DNA from: an uncultured Chloroflexota bacterium | GTDB taxonomy: Bacteria > Chloroflexota > Anaerolineae > Anaerolineales > Villigracilaceae | DNA length: 32,995 nucleotides | Direction of reading: 5' to 3' | Assembly (NCBI GenBank): GCA_903914955.1 | Contig: CAIWRB010000202.1 | Span: 1 to 32,995 of the forward strand | In this document: positions 1 to 8,518 of the stretch, piece by piece | Layout: every line of letters begins with the position of its first letter | Numbering within the stretch: the stretch's first letter is position 1 | Position numbers and translations under genes: made by a program | Notes under the pieces: generated by a model | Databases searched by the model: none | What the model was told of the DNA's origin: nothing | Seen by the model: the letters and a program-made list of their open reading frames with translations, nothing else

Positions 1-8
1 TCTATCAT
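1..8 (-). CDS. Start of a gene leaving the left edge (partial)
   Basis: On the minus strand an ATG lies at 8-6, preceded by AAGGAG with a five-base spacer. It begins just after the stop of the SUMF1-domain gene at 59. Only the first codons are inside the window, so no product can be named. It is probably the next gene of the same leftward operon, inferred from the 50-base spacing and the good ribosome binding site. Confidence 0.45.
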
Positions 9-58
9 TCGGTCTCCTTATACTATTAATCATCCAGCCTTGCCGTTTCGCAGGAACC

Positions 59-883
59 TTATTGGGATATTCTACGGGAACATCGAAAGCCGAGTTCGTC
101 ACTCGTCCCCGAAGGACCGCTCCCGTAGCGGAAGGCAGAGCGAGTGCTGTTATCATCACTATTCCAAGACCCGCCTCGATACATTCGAAATACATCAGAG
201 TCCTGCCCCAAAGGATTTGAAGTGGGTGAATTTTTATAATAAGTTTCACCGTACCAATCGTAAACCCATTCCAATACATTGCCAGCCATATCATATGCGC
301 CATAAATGCTTGCGCCAGCAGGATACTTGCCTCCTTCTGTTGTATCACCTACGATCGCATTGGAATTAAGTAAATTCGGATTGGGAGATCCACTGCCCCA
401 GGGATATGTTCTTCCGTCCACTCCACGCGCGGCTTTCTCCCATTCAGCTTCAGTGGGCAATCTGCGCCCTGCCCACGAACAATAAGCAACTGCCTGATCC
501 CAATTCACATAGGTCACCGGGTATGTATCATATTTCGAAACACCATAATAATTATCACGCTTATCTGACCTTACCGCTGAGGGAGGCGTACATGCGTCAT
601 TATCAGCTACGCACTTTGCATACATGGCATTGGTAACCTCTATTTGGTCTATCCAGAAAGAGTCAATATAAACGGTGTGAACTGGTGTTTCATCTGAGTT
701 GCCATATTCACTGCCCATTGTAAACTCACCTGCAGGGACGTAGACTAAAACCATACCGTCTTTTTCAGAAATCCCCCTTGAACCAACGCTTGGAGTTGGT
801 GTATTTCTACGAAAAAGAATGAAAAGCACTGCAATAACGACGAATCCGCCAATGAGGAGCAAACGTACTCTCGATATTTTCAT
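59..883 (-). CDS. Membrane-anchored SUMF1/FGE-sulfatase-domain protein, probably not a true formylglycine-generating enzyme
   Basis: The 274-residue protein starts with a basic tail and one hydrophobic segment (about residues 7-24), so it is probably anchored with the domain outside the membrane. Residues 43-270 carry the SUMF1 fold: VPAGEFTMGS, GRRLPTEAEWEKAARG, YDMAGNVLEWVYDW, RGGSW and GFRC. In genuine formylglycine-generating enzymes the RGGS motif is followed by two copper-binding cysteines. Here that stretch reads RGGSWNSDDNSTRSAFR and has none, so the sulfatase-activating reaction is unlikely. Many such domains act as ligand-binding or structural modules, which is the best guess here. 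The start ATG overlaps the stop of the small ORF at 880-1014 (ATGA), and AAAAGGCG lies just upstream. Confidence 0.85.
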   Translation of the reverse strand: MKISRVRLLLIGGFVVIAVLFILFRRNTPTPSVGSRGISEKDGMVLVYVPAGEFTMGSEYGNSDETPVHTVYIDSFWIDQIEVTNAMYAKCVADNDACTPPSAVRSDKRDNYYGVSKYDTYPVTYVNWDQAVAYCSWAGRRLPTEAEWEKAARGVDGRTYPWGSGSPNPNLLNSNAIVGDTTEGGKYPAGASIYGAYDMAGNVLEWVYDWYGETYYKNSPTSNPLGQDSDVFRMYRGGSWNSDDNSTRSAFRYGSGPSGTSDELGFRCSRRISQ

Positions 884-1014
884 GCTGATTCGCCTTTTAA
901 ATAAGGCTGTATGAACCGATCTATTCCAACCAGTTGCAGCATTCCAAGCGGATTTTTCCCGATAACTCCAATCACATTATTATGTTTGTCTTTTGATCCT
1001 GGTAGACCTGTCAT
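880..1014 (-). CDS. Small 44-residue protein translationally coupled to the SUMF1 gene
   Basis: An uninterrupted 44-codon frame begins with ATG at 1014 and ends with TGA at 880-882, which overlaps the ATG of the SUMF1-domain gene. AAAGGAGAGAGA lies directly upstream, among the best ribosome binding sites in the window. The frame is closed by a TAA only about 35 bases upstream, so this is not the tail of a longer gene. The peptide starts MTGLPGSKDKHNN, then has a mildly hydrophobic stretch (VIGVIG, LGMLQLVGIDRFIQPYL). There is no signal peptide or clear membrane segment. I do not recognise a family. It may be a real microprotein or a leader whose translation feeds the next gene. Confidence 0.55.
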   Translation of the reverse strand: MTGLPGSKDKHNNVIGVIGKNPLGMLQLVGIDRFIQPYLKGESA

Positions 1015-1055
1015 TCTCTCTCCTTTAGTTGAAAGCAATTTTACCGTCTTTTAAG

Positions 1056-1093
1056 AACAGACCTCTGAGTTATGTAAAACTCGAAGGTCTGTT
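1056..1093. repeat. Inverted repeat, operator or hairpin, upstream of the small ORF
   Basis: Two 16-base arms, AACAGACCTCTGAGTT (1056-1071) and AACTCGAAGGTCTGTT (1078-1093), pair over nine plus five bases with two mismatches and a six-base loop. The element lies 42 bases upstream of the minus-strand ATG at 1014, in the gap between divergent genes, so it could be an operator. There is only a weak T tract on either side, which argues against a classical terminator. I see no convincing gene or promoter in the remaining 1094-1292. Confidence 0.5.
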
Positions 1094-1292
1094 TTATCAA
1101 TCAATTTATTGCTATGCTTCATCCATTTTCGCTTCAACACGCAGTACCAACGGAAGTTTATGACAGCTGTTCCTGCTAAAAATGGAATATTCTTCTGCGA
1201 ATCCCTTGCTCAAGTTGGAGAGAATCCGTCCGATAATAGACTCAGACTGAATATCTCTATCCATCCATAATCAGAGAAACCAAGTCCAATTT

Positions 1293-1967
1293 ATGAACAC
1301 AAACCTTGATACCTCCCTCGCAAAAATTTCGACATCGTTTGAGAGTACATACTCGAGCGAGGCATATAAGGGCGTCCAGAGCCAACGAGACGGGTCCATT
1401 CCGACAAGTAAGCCTGGTGCACCGCTTGAAACGCAGGAATTACAACCTTACCGTGTCACTATTTCGGAAGATGCCTTGCGAAAAGCGGGTTTATTGAAAG
1501 ATGAATCCAAAACTAACAAGAGCGAGAATCCCGAAGAAAACAATGCGATGAACGCAAATAATAAACCTGACACGAATTCTGAAGAAACCCGTCAGTTGGA
1601 AAACCTTAAACAGACCGATATTGAAGTCCGCGCGCACGAACAAGCTCACGTTATCGCCGGGGGCAATCTGGTAAGAGGCGCCGCCCATTTTGGGTACGCC
1701 ACCGGACCGGATGGAAAACTGTACGCAGTCAGCGGCGAAGTTTCGATCGACTCCAGTCCGGTACAGGATAACCCAGAAGCGACAATTCGCAAAATGATGC
1801 AGGTCGTAAGGGCTGCATTAGCTCCCTCGCAGCCCTCCGGACAAGACCGGGCAATGGTATCTGCGGCGTTAAAAAATCAAATGGAAGCTCAACAGCAGAT
1901 CGCCCAGCAATTAATGGATCAGACTCAGGGCAGCGGACAATCAACAGGAATAAACATCAAAGCATAA
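1293..1967 (+). CDS. SprA-related putative metalloprotease (CJM1_0395-type family)
   Basis: A 224-residue soluble protein. Residues 1-105 are polar and low in complexity, rich in N, E, S and K, and probably disordered. The conserved block follows: EVRAHEQAHVIAGGNLV, then AAHFGYATGPDGKLYAVSGE, then SPVQDNPEATIRKMMQVVRAALAPS. HEQAH fits the HExxH zinc motif, and the spacing matches the SprA-related family, whose members are annotated as putative metalloproteases without proven activity. The C-terminus is Gln-rich and helical. No signal peptide is visible, so it is probably cytoplasmic or exported by another route. No good ribosome binding site precedes the ATG. The gene stands alone and is followed by a hairpin. 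Confidence 0.8.
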   Translation: MNTNLDTSLAKISTSFESTYSSEAYKGVQSQRDGSIPTSKPGAPLETQELQPYRVTISEDALRKAGLLKDESKTNKSENPEENNAMNANNKPDTNSEETRQLENLKQTDIEVRAHEQAHVIAGGNLVRGAAHFGYATGPDGKLYAVSGEVSIDSSPVQDNPEATIRKMMQVVRAALAPSQPSGQDRAMVSAALKNQMEAQQQIAQQLMDQTQGSGQSTGINIKA

Positions 1968-1983
1968 AAATATTTCGCTACTC

Positions 1984-2023
1984 AGGATAGAAACCGATTT
2001 CCGTCATAATCGGTTTCTATCCT
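1984..2023. terminator. Hairpin between convergent genes, likely terminator
   Basis: Perfect 16-base arms, AGGATAGAAACCGATT and AATCGGTTTCTATCCT, with an eight-base loop. It lies 16 bases after the SprA-type gene and about 70 bases after the end of the leftward glycosyltransferase operon, so it can serve both strands. The flanking T tracts are short, so intrinsic termination may be imperfect. Confidence 0.7.
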
Positions 2024-2094
2024 ATTAATGGGGAAAACGTTTTTTTGAGGCATGATAAATACAGATCACCTCCAGAATTTCATCTTCAAAATAA

Positions 2095-3186
2095 TTACCT
2101 CCGTGAATTAACAAATTCTCTGAATTCCTTGATGAAATTATCCTTCTTGAATATTCTGGAATTTTTTAGAAGGTCGGGCACATGAAAGCCTGAATAAATC
2201 CTCTCGAATCTTTGCAGGGCATCGATTAAATTTTCAGCCGACTGTTCATCAAAAAAAACTCCTGTAATCTCATTGACGACGGTTTCAAGTGCGCCGCCTT
2301 GTCCATAGGCGATTACGGGACATCCGGCTGCCTGGGCTTCGACAATAGCAATACCAAAATCCTCTTCGGTTGCACAGACAAATCCTCGGGCGCGGCCAAG
2401 TAGCTCTGCCACTTTTTCGTCTGATTGACACCCTAGGAAAATGATATTTGGACTCGCCATGTTCTTTAGTCGCGGTAGTTCCGGGCCCTCACCGACGATA
2501 AGTAACGGAAGACCCAACTGCGAAAATGCTCGCACAAGAATATCAACCCTTTTGTGCGCGACCAACCTTGTCACTGTGATGTAGTAATTATCTCGGTTTG
2601 GAGCTGGCTTAAATCGATCAGTTTCAACGGGTGGATATATACACAAAGCTTCGCGCTGGTATGCGCTCTGAATCCGCTGGGAAACAGCTTTTGAAATTGC
2701 TGCAAATTGATGGACGCGCGAAGCAGCTCTTTTATCCCATTCTCTAAAGGAGCGCATATATTTTTCAATGATCAGATTCTTGTGCGCATGAATTCCATTA
2801 ATATTTAGAGCCATCCACGCATAGCGCATTGGGGTATAGGTATAAGAGATGTGGCGCGCGCCATTGAAGTTCTGCACACCGTGAGCCACTGCATAGCTGA
2901 ATGAAACGATGATTTCATAATCATTCAGCTTGAATTGTTCGACTGCACTAGGCATAAATGGCAGGAACATCCGATGACGAGTATGTGCAAAAGGAATGCG
3001 GTCAATAAAAGATGTGTTGACTTTACGATTTGCAATGGGTGTTCCGCAAAACGCATCCTTGTTGTAAACAAGCGTGAACAAATCTGCTTTTGGAAATATT
3101 TCCAAAGCAGTGAAAAGCACTTTTTCACTGCCTCCAAGGGACGGGAGTGAATCGGTCACAAAAGCAATTCGAGGCTCAGATTTCAT
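2095..3186 (-). CDS. GT4-family glycosyltransferase
   Basis: A 363-residue protein with the GT-B layout of family 4. The N-terminal acceptor domain opens with RIAFVTDSLPSLGGSEKVL. The C-terminal donor domain carries TRLVAHKRVDILVRAF, then EEDFGIAIVEAQAAGCPVIAYGQGGALE; its E-x7-E pattern is the retaining nucleotide-sugar site. It would transfer a sugar to a lipid-linked or polysaccharide acceptor at the cytoplasmic face of the membrane; donor and acceptor cannot be read from sequence. The start overlaps the end of the upstream glycosyltransferase by 11 bases. It is the last gene of the leftward glycan operon. Confidence 0.9.
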   Translation of the reverse strand: MKSEPRIAFVTDSLPSLGGSEKVLFTALEIFPKADLFTLVYNKDAFCGTPIANRKVNTSFIDRIPFAHTRHRMFLPFMPSAVEQFKLNDYEIIVSFSYAVAHGVQNFNGARHISYTYTPMRYAWMALNINGIHAHKNLIIEKYMRSFREWDKRAASRVHQFAAISKAVSQRIQSAYQREALCIYPPVETDRFKPAPNRDNYYITVTRLVAHKRVDILVRAFSQLGLPLLIVGEGPELPRLKNMASPNIIFLGCQSDEKVAELLGRARGFVCATEEDFGIAIVEAQAAGCPVIAYGQGGALETVVNEITGVFFDEQSAENLIDALQRFERIYSGFHVPDLLKNSRIFKKDNFIKEFREFVNSRR

Positions 3187-4171
3187 TCAATGTGTCCCAG
3201 ATCAATTCAGCGGTTTGTTCCCATGTAAATGAATGGATGTGCGCGAGTCCTTTTTCTTTCAATCTTTGGCGAAGATCATTTCTACTCAGGCATTCACGGA
3301 TTGCTATTTTTAACCCGTCAGGATTTGATAATTCAAAAATCAAACCAGCGTCGCCGACAATTTCGGGTAGCGCGCCTCCATCAGAAACGATGACGGGTGT
3401 TCCACAAGCCATGGCCTCTATGACTGGTAGACCAAAACCTTCATCATAAGAGGGCAGCACAAGCAAATCAGCTTGTGCGTATATCCCCGGCAAATCATCA
3501 TCGTTGACATATTTCAAAAACAAGATTCTTTCTTCCTCAACAAACTTTATACCCTGAAATACCTGCCCAGATTGCCCCACAATGACAAGCCAGATGTCCT
3601 TGAAATCATCTTTGATCGTCTGCCACGTTTTCAGCAATTCAAGTATGTTTTTTCGTGGTTGTAATGAACCGACGAACAAAATATATTTCCGAGGGAGTTT
3701 GTAAGTTAGCTGGCATGCTTGAGGGTGAAATCTGGTAGTGTCCACTCCGTTGGGCGTGACGATCACGTTAGTTACTTTTAAGCGATGTAGTATCTTTTTC
3801 TTAACGAATTCCGATGGAGTAAATACAACTCGCACCCTCTTCGCCAACAATGGTAAAAACAAACGATACCACATTGCAAAGTTTTTATTGAACCATTCCG
3901 GATGTTCAAGTGGACTCAGATCATGAACTGTCAATGCCTGATTTCCAACCATAAGCGGACCCGTGTTCGCGGGCGACCACATAATTGATTTTGGATTTAA
4001 TTTTACAGGGAGTACGAACTGTTCCCATGCATGACCGAATAATCCATTTTCCTGGGTCATTACAATCCGACACCTGCTCCCCATTAACGAAATGATCTCG
4101 CGACCATAGCGTTCAACGCCAGTAACACGCCTTGATAGAAACCGTCCATTGATTACTATATCACGCATCAT
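3176..4171 (-). CDS. GT4-family glycosyltransferase
   Basis: About 331 residues from the ATG at 4171. A longer frame opens at 4210 but lies inside the preceding gene. The tandem ATG at 4171/4168 sits at that gene's TGA (4163-4161) and gives the usual N-terminus, RDIVINGRFLSRRVTGVERYG. The donor domain shows KYILFVGSLQPRKNILELL, then PSYDEGFGLPVIEAMACGTPVIVSD and GGALPEIVGDAG. These match mannosyl- or rhamnosyl-transferase-like GT4 enzymes, although the sugar cannot be assigned. Its overlaps with both neighbours suggest coupled translation within the glycan operon. Confidence 0.9.
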   Translation of the reverse strand: MMRDIVINGRFLSRRVTGVERYGREIISLMGSRCRIVMTQENGLFGHAWEQFVLPVKLNPKSIMWSPANTGPLMVGNQALTVHDLSPLEHPEWFNKNFAMWYRLFLPLLAKRVRVVFTPSEFVKKKILHRLKVTNVIVTPNGVDTTRFHPQACQLTYKLPRKYILFVGSLQPRKNILELLKTWQTIKDDFKDIWLVIVGQSGQVFQGIKFVEEERILFLKYVNDDDLPGIYAQADLLVLPSYDEGFGLPVIEAMACGTPVIVSDGGALPEIVGDAGLIFELSNPDGLKIAIRECLSRNDLRQRLKEKGLAHIHSFTWEQTAELIWDTLNEI

Positions 4172-7100
4172 GCTCAACCTGCCCTGCCCACAAACCAAGC
4201 GCAAACCCAAGCATCAAGCGGCCCGGCGCAAGCGTCCAGAGGTAGTGATCGAATAGACTAATGACGCCAAATCCTATAAGTGTGGCGCCTGCCAAGGTCG
4301 CTTTCGGAGATTTTAACTTTATGATACTAATCGCAATTGAAATAAAAAGGCTCACAATAACGGTCAATCCAATCAGGCCAAGCTCGGCTGTTTCAAGAAA
4401 TAATATATTATGAACAGGTTCGATCGGCGCGCCATCCACAGCGGTTTTCGAAAGCTCAAGAACGAACGAACCGATTCCAACGCCGCCGACAGGATGTTTT
4501 TGGATCATATCCATCGCTTGGCGGGTGAACCACAACCGCCCAAGTATCGAATTTTGCTCAGTCGAGATTTCGGAATTGCCAATACGCGCGAAAACCAAAT
4601 CTCTAAAAGGGTATAACGCAAGAATGGCCGTAAGCGAAATGGATAGGATTAGCAAGAAAAATCTTTTACTGTCAAGATATTTTAACTTTAAAGTCAGTAT
4701 AAAAACAAACGCGATTAACGCCAGCCATGCTGAACGAGAAAATGTTAATCCTATCAAAAATATTCCGAGGCAAAGAAGAATGAGCGCTGGATAATTTGGT
4801 TTACTGGACGTGAGAAATAAACTCGCCGGTCCAAGCAGGGTGATAAATACTAGTCCACCAAGTATGTTGGGATGGGGCAAAGTTCCATAAGCGCGGAGTA
4901 TACGAAGACCGTTTGCCAATTGAACAACGCTCGCTCCGTGCATAGAAGGTTCCAAGTTGCCGGGCCATTTGAGATTCAACGGTTGAAGAAAAGCTGTGGA
5001 TTGCAATGCAAAACCAGTAAACCCCGCACAAATTTGAATAACAAGTGCAGCGCAAAGACCAAGCATGGCCGCCTTCCATGCTTCATGCCAATCACGTAGT
5101 GAGAGGACAAGAAAATAAACTAACCAAAAATGCAGGGAGATATATAGTGAGGTACGCCAATCGTTAGACCAAAGAAGACTAAGTGTCGTAATTGAACAAA
5201 AGGCAAAAAGAAAAAGAATAAATCCACATTTAGCAGTAGAAAAAACAATTTGGTGAAAGGAGCGCCGAAGAGAGAATGATGGTTGGGAGATTTTAACAGT
5301 TACCCAAAGAACGATAGCAATAACTGCCAGGCCATCGCTGACAAAGAATAAGGCATTATCATACGTGAAATACACACGAGCGTGAGAGAATTCTCCAATG
5401 ACACGATATGCCCAAAAGCAAAACGAAAGTGGGAGCAAGCCGATCGTTAAGCTATATATCTTCCGTATGATTCCTTCTGCTTGAATCGGATACACCCGCA
5501 GCAGACCCAACGCCGAGCCTGTCACAAACGTCAGTATGGGAATTACGCCCCATAAAAAGGAGATAATGGGTGGCGCATCAGGTGTTTTACCAGGGATAAG
5601 AGGTACAGCATTTGAATTTTCATAAACCAAAACACCATTGTCAAGAGTTTTTATTTTTTTCCAACCCAATTCATTGAGAACCGATATAAACGGACTGCGC
5701 TGGATCTTTCCGCGCGGCGACTGTTTTGTTTCTACTATGCTTGGGTTTACAAATCCCCAGCGCACACTGTACTTGCCGGAATTTTTCAGAATGGGAATGA
5801 TCGCTGTCATTCCATTCAGTGCCCAGTAGGAAGTGTCTATCTGGCCGATCCCGCTGTCACGAAGTTCAGGAAGAGTCCTTGCGGTGTGGTAGCTGCCGTC
5901 GATGGTGGTGGCTTTGGTAAGTAGATTCAGGAATGCAAATTGATCGCCAAAGCCAAACGTGAGGTAACGCCATTGGGAATTGTCGCCTGCGTTGAGGAAA
6001 TCAACAATGGGTTGCATATTTATAACTTTGGGTTGGAGAGGAACGATAAGCGGCGTAAACCAACCTCCGAGTGCGGTAGCTGTGAAGACGAAAAAAGTCA
6101 CAGTTGAGATAATATTAATTCGATAGGTACCAAACCACAGATTAAGTGCAAGTCGGAATTTTTTCTTTAATCCAATAAATAGAATCCCGAAGAACGGAGT
6201 CAGAGTCAGGCTTGCCCAGAATGCGAAACGATCATATGTCAGCCATTCCCAAGCATCACCAAAAAAGATATGTGGTAGTGGAGTAGTACCTCCGAGACCC
6301 AGTAAAAATAAAACCGTGAATGAAATGAGGAGACCGACAAAACGCGGATGCCATTTGCGAAAGAGAAACGGTATCACCACGATCAGCGGCCCATATAGCG
6401 GGAAAAAGAATATCGCCAGCGCGAGCGGATCGGCGATAAAGTTGTGGCGAGAGAGGTGATCGATCGGGGTTTGCATGATTTGACCAGCTCCCCATTGCCA
6501 AAAGGGAAGGATAACAAGAATACTTGCGGAAACAGCGAAAGCAATAAAAGCAAAAAGTCTTTTGAAGAGTATCGACGTAACAGAATCTTTGAATACAATA
6601 TTGAATCCACTATCCGATATTATTTTGCTCCTTTCAGGTCGCAATAAATTATTGGCAAAAACTGCGAATATAAAAAAAGGCTGCGCAAGGAGAGTGGCAT
6701 GATGCATCGCCATGGATGTTGCGACGAGAGTAATAGACAGAACGAAATTATGGATTCCCCCTTCGCGCAAATATCGATTAAAACTCGCCGCTGCAAACAA
6801 CGCAGTGAGCGTACTCATGAGGAATGGCAGTTGACCGAATATATACGCCGTGATGTAAATCGGCAGGAGCACAGCGGAAGCAAGCGCAGCGTAGGAGGCT
6901 GATGATCTGCCAGTAAATATTCTACTGAACACAAAAATCCCTAAAGGAAAAAGACTTGTGACCCCCCACAGAACAAGAGCGAATGCTTTATCAAAACCAA
7001 ATATTGGAATAAATATCGCGATCAGCTGGTGTGTGAGTGGAGGATAAGATACGATCGGAAAGCCAGCATACCAACGCGTTTCCCATAAGGAAAACCAATT

Positions 7101-7232
7101 TTCTGCATAGTGATTTGCGAACAACATATGGGTAAAAGCATCATAACTCAGGCGGTAACGTGCAGTCAGTATAAACAGACCATGACATACAAAAGCAATT
7201 AAGACTGCAGTTCGAACACGCCGCGGTATCAT
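4161..7232 (-). CDS. Bimodular membrane protein: GT-C-like N-half joined to O-antigen ligase-like C-half
   Basis: A 1023-residue polytopic protein with about 20 or more hydrophobic segments. The first half (about 1-560) starts with a membrane segment followed by RLSYDAFTHMLFANHYAENW and YPPLTHQLIAIF. This resembles membrane GT-C or 6-pyruvoyl-tetrahydropterin-synthase-related proteins, with a soluble portion near 390-540. The second half (about 660-1023) has the O-antigen ligase/polymerase core: GLTFSRSAWLALIAF, the loop NSILGRLWFTRQAMDMIQKHPVGGVG, and the PVHNILFLETAELGLIGL motif. A single chain could transfer a lipid-linked sugar outside the membrane and also ligate or polymerise glycan. 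The frame is continuous, so this is not an assembly join between two genes. Its ATG overlaps the stop of the upstream GT4 gene as ATGA. Confidence 0.8.
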   Translation of the reverse strand: MIPRRVRTAVLIAFVCHGLFILTARYRLSYDAFTHMLFANHYAENWFSLWETRWYAGFPIVSYPPLTHQLIAIFIPIFGFDKAFALVLWGVTSLFPLGIFVFSRIFTGRSSASYAALASAVLLPIYITAYIFGQLPFLMSTLTALFAAASFNRYLREGGIHNFVLSITLVATSMAMHHATLLAQPFFIFAVFANNLLRPERSKIISDSGFNIVFKDSVTSILFKRLFAFIAFAVSASILVILPFWQWGAGQIMQTPIDHLSRHNFIADPLALAIFFFPLYGPLIVVIPFLFRKWHPRFVGLLISFTVLFLLGLGGTTPLPHIFFGDAWEWLTYDRFAFWASLTLTPFFGILFIGLKKKFRLALNLWFGTYRINIISTVTFFVFTATALGGWFTPLIVPLQPKVINMQPIVDFLNAGDNSQWRYLTFGFGDQFAFLNLLTKATTIDGSYHTARTLPELRDSGIGQIDTSYWALNGMTAIIPILKNSGKYSVRWGFVNPSIVETKQSPRGKIQRSPFISVLNELGWKKIKTLDNGVLVYENSNAVPLIPGKTPDAPPIISFLWGVIPILTFVTGSALGLLRVYPIQAEGIIRKIYSLTIGLLPLSFCFWAYRVIGEFSHARVYFTYDNALFFVSDGLAVIAIVLWVTVKISQPSFSLRRSFHQIVFSTAKCGFILFLFAFCSITTLSLLWSNDWRTSLYISLHFWLVYFLVLSLRDWHEAWKAAMLGLCAALVIQICAGFTGFALQSTAFLQPLNLKWPGNLEPSMHGASVVQLANGLRILRAYGTLPHPNILGGLVFITLLGPASLFLTSSKPNYPALILLCLGIFLIGLTFSRSAWLALIAFVFILTLKLKYLDSKRFFLLILSISLTAILALYPFRDLVFARIGNSEISTEQNSILGRLWFTRQAMDMIQKHPVGGVGIGSFVLELSKTAVDGAPIEPVHNILFLETAELGLIGLTVIVSLFISIAISIIKLKSPKATLAGATLIGFGVISLFDHYLWTLAPGRLMLGFALGLWAGQVEHDA

Positions 7233-8416
7233 GTGGATTTTTGCTCAGGTATCGGAAACGAAATTCTTTTGAGACTTCGCCTTTTTTCAAGAGCGCGATT
7301 GAAAGCTTGAATATACTTTCGACAGGTCTCTTGAGGACGGGCGCGCTGAATGGAACAGAAGTTATGGGATGCCTGACTAAGCCTTTTTTCCTTGGAATCA
7401 ATTAATTTTCGGATTGAATCGCACAGACTCTGTACATCTCCATTATTAAAGAACTCAACCTGCAAGTCACTTTCAATGGTTAATTTTTTTATTTCATTTA
7501 GGTTTGAAGCAACGACTGCACGCCCCCAGGTTGCGGCTTGATAAAGGACGCTTGAAGCGCCTGTTGATGCGAGATATGGAAGCACAATAACTTGCGCCTG
7601 ACGAAACAGTTCGATCACGTCATCTTCCGAAGTTTGTCCCAACCAATTCACTCCATCCATATGGCCGAACCGTAACTTCAATTCACTGAAATAATCAGGG
7701 AACCGCACATGCTCAGAACCTGCGATGGATAATTTTAGTTTTCGGTTTTCCACTCGTAATAATTGAAATGCTTCGAGTAATAATTCCAGTCCTTTGAACG
7801 GGGCAAGCGTTGTGAAAAATAAAAGCTCCTGTGAATCAGATTCTTCGAGCAGCTCGGGTTCATGATAGGCACCGATCGGAATGTGCACGCAATCCACTTT
7901 TTGCGCTGTGAGCCAGTCTGAGTAATGGCGCATCGTCAGACATAACACATCAGCCTGTGTCGCGATATTCGTTAACAATCGCGCTCCTGCCTTAGCAAAA
8001 GGGCCACCTGGCGCGTTAAGCGTGCGCAAGTCAGTTAACTCGATCAGTTCATGCAAAGTAACAACCGTCGGATATCCCAGCCGTTGTACGAACATTGGCG
8101 TAAACAAACCGGACACATTCACCCATGGCGATCTTCCAAAGACACTCGCCCCCGCATTGAACCAAACAATATCAGGTTTCAAACTATTCACACGAGACAA
8201 TATCGCCTGGCGCGCGCTAAATTGGCCGGGTACCCAGCAATAATCCAATTCAGTCAGACCAAGGTCATTGGGAATTGCCCTGTTTATTTCTGAACCGGCC
8301 AGCACGGTGATACGTGAAAACATCCCTGACTTTGCCAGTGAACGCGTAACGTGGTATCCATATTGACCAATACCGGTAATTGTCGGGGGAAACGGGCTAA
8401 TGATGACAAGATGCAT
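7229..8416 (-). CDS. GT4-family glycosyltransferase, first gene of the leftward glycan operon
   Basis: A 395-residue GT-B protein. The N-terminus LVIISPFPPTITGIGQYGYH contains the Gly-rich loop of GT4 enzymes. The donor half has LLFFTTLAPFKGLELLLEAF, a conserved AGSEH strand end, and a degenerate nucleotide-sugar region, LPYLASTGASSVLYQAATWG, followed by RAVVASN. The usual E-x7-E is weak here: the first Glu is replaced in the ASTGASS stretch, so donor use may differ from the two other GT4 proteins. It is transcribed from the promoter at 8446-8473 and is coupled to the 1023-residue membrane protein by ATGA. Confidence 0.85.
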   Translation of the reverse strand: MHLVIISPFPPTITGIGQYGYHVTRSLAKSGMFSRITVLAGSEINRAIPNDLGLTELDYCWVPGQFSARQAILSRVNSLKPDIVWFNAGASVFGRSPWVNVSGLFTPMFVQRLGYPTVVTLHELIELTDLRTLNAPGGPFAKAGARLLTNIATQADVLCLTMRHYSDWLTAQKVDCVHIPIGAYHEPELLEESDSQELLFFTTLAPFKGLELLLEAFQLLRVENRKLKLSIAGSEHVRFPDYFSELKLRFGHMDGVNWLGQTSEDDVIELFRQAQVIVLPYLASTGASSVLYQAATWGRAVVASNLNEIKKLTIESDLQVEFFNNGDVQSLCDSIRKLIDSKEKRLSQASHNFCSIQRARPQETCRKYIQAFNRALEKRRSLKRISFPIPEQKST

Positions 8417-8445
8417 GGAATAATATATTTATCTATTGAAGATGC

Positions 8446-8473
8446 ATTATAGACGATTACATCAGCTGGTAAA
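8446..8473 (-). promoter_or_regulatory. Leftward sigma70-type promoter for the glycan operon
   Basis: On the minus strand TTTACC (8473-8468) is followed after 16 bases by a perfect TATAAT (8451-8446). Transcription would start near 8439, about 23 bases before the ATG at 8416. It is back to back with the rightward promoter at 8480-8508. Confidence 0.6.
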
Positions 8474-8479
8474 TTACGT

Positions 8480-8508
8480 TTGACAGGAACCTGCTCGGCA
8501 AGTATAGT
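8480..8508 (+). promoter_or_regulatory. Rightward near-consensus sigma70-type promoter
   Basis: TTGACA (8480-8485), a 17-base spacer and TATAGT (8503-8508) make a near-perfect promoter. The expected start site is near 8515, four bases before the ATG at 8519, so the transcript would have almost no leader. This also decides the gene start: the upstream TTG codon at 8480 is the first half of the -35 box and cannot be a start codon on this transcript. Confidence 0.75.
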
Positions 8509-8518
8509 TTTGTTCAGA

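Noticed and set aside
8480-8518. TTG-initiated N-terminal extension of the nucleotidyltransferase-like protein
   Set aside because: The codons overlap a near-perfect promoter, so they would not be on the mRNA.
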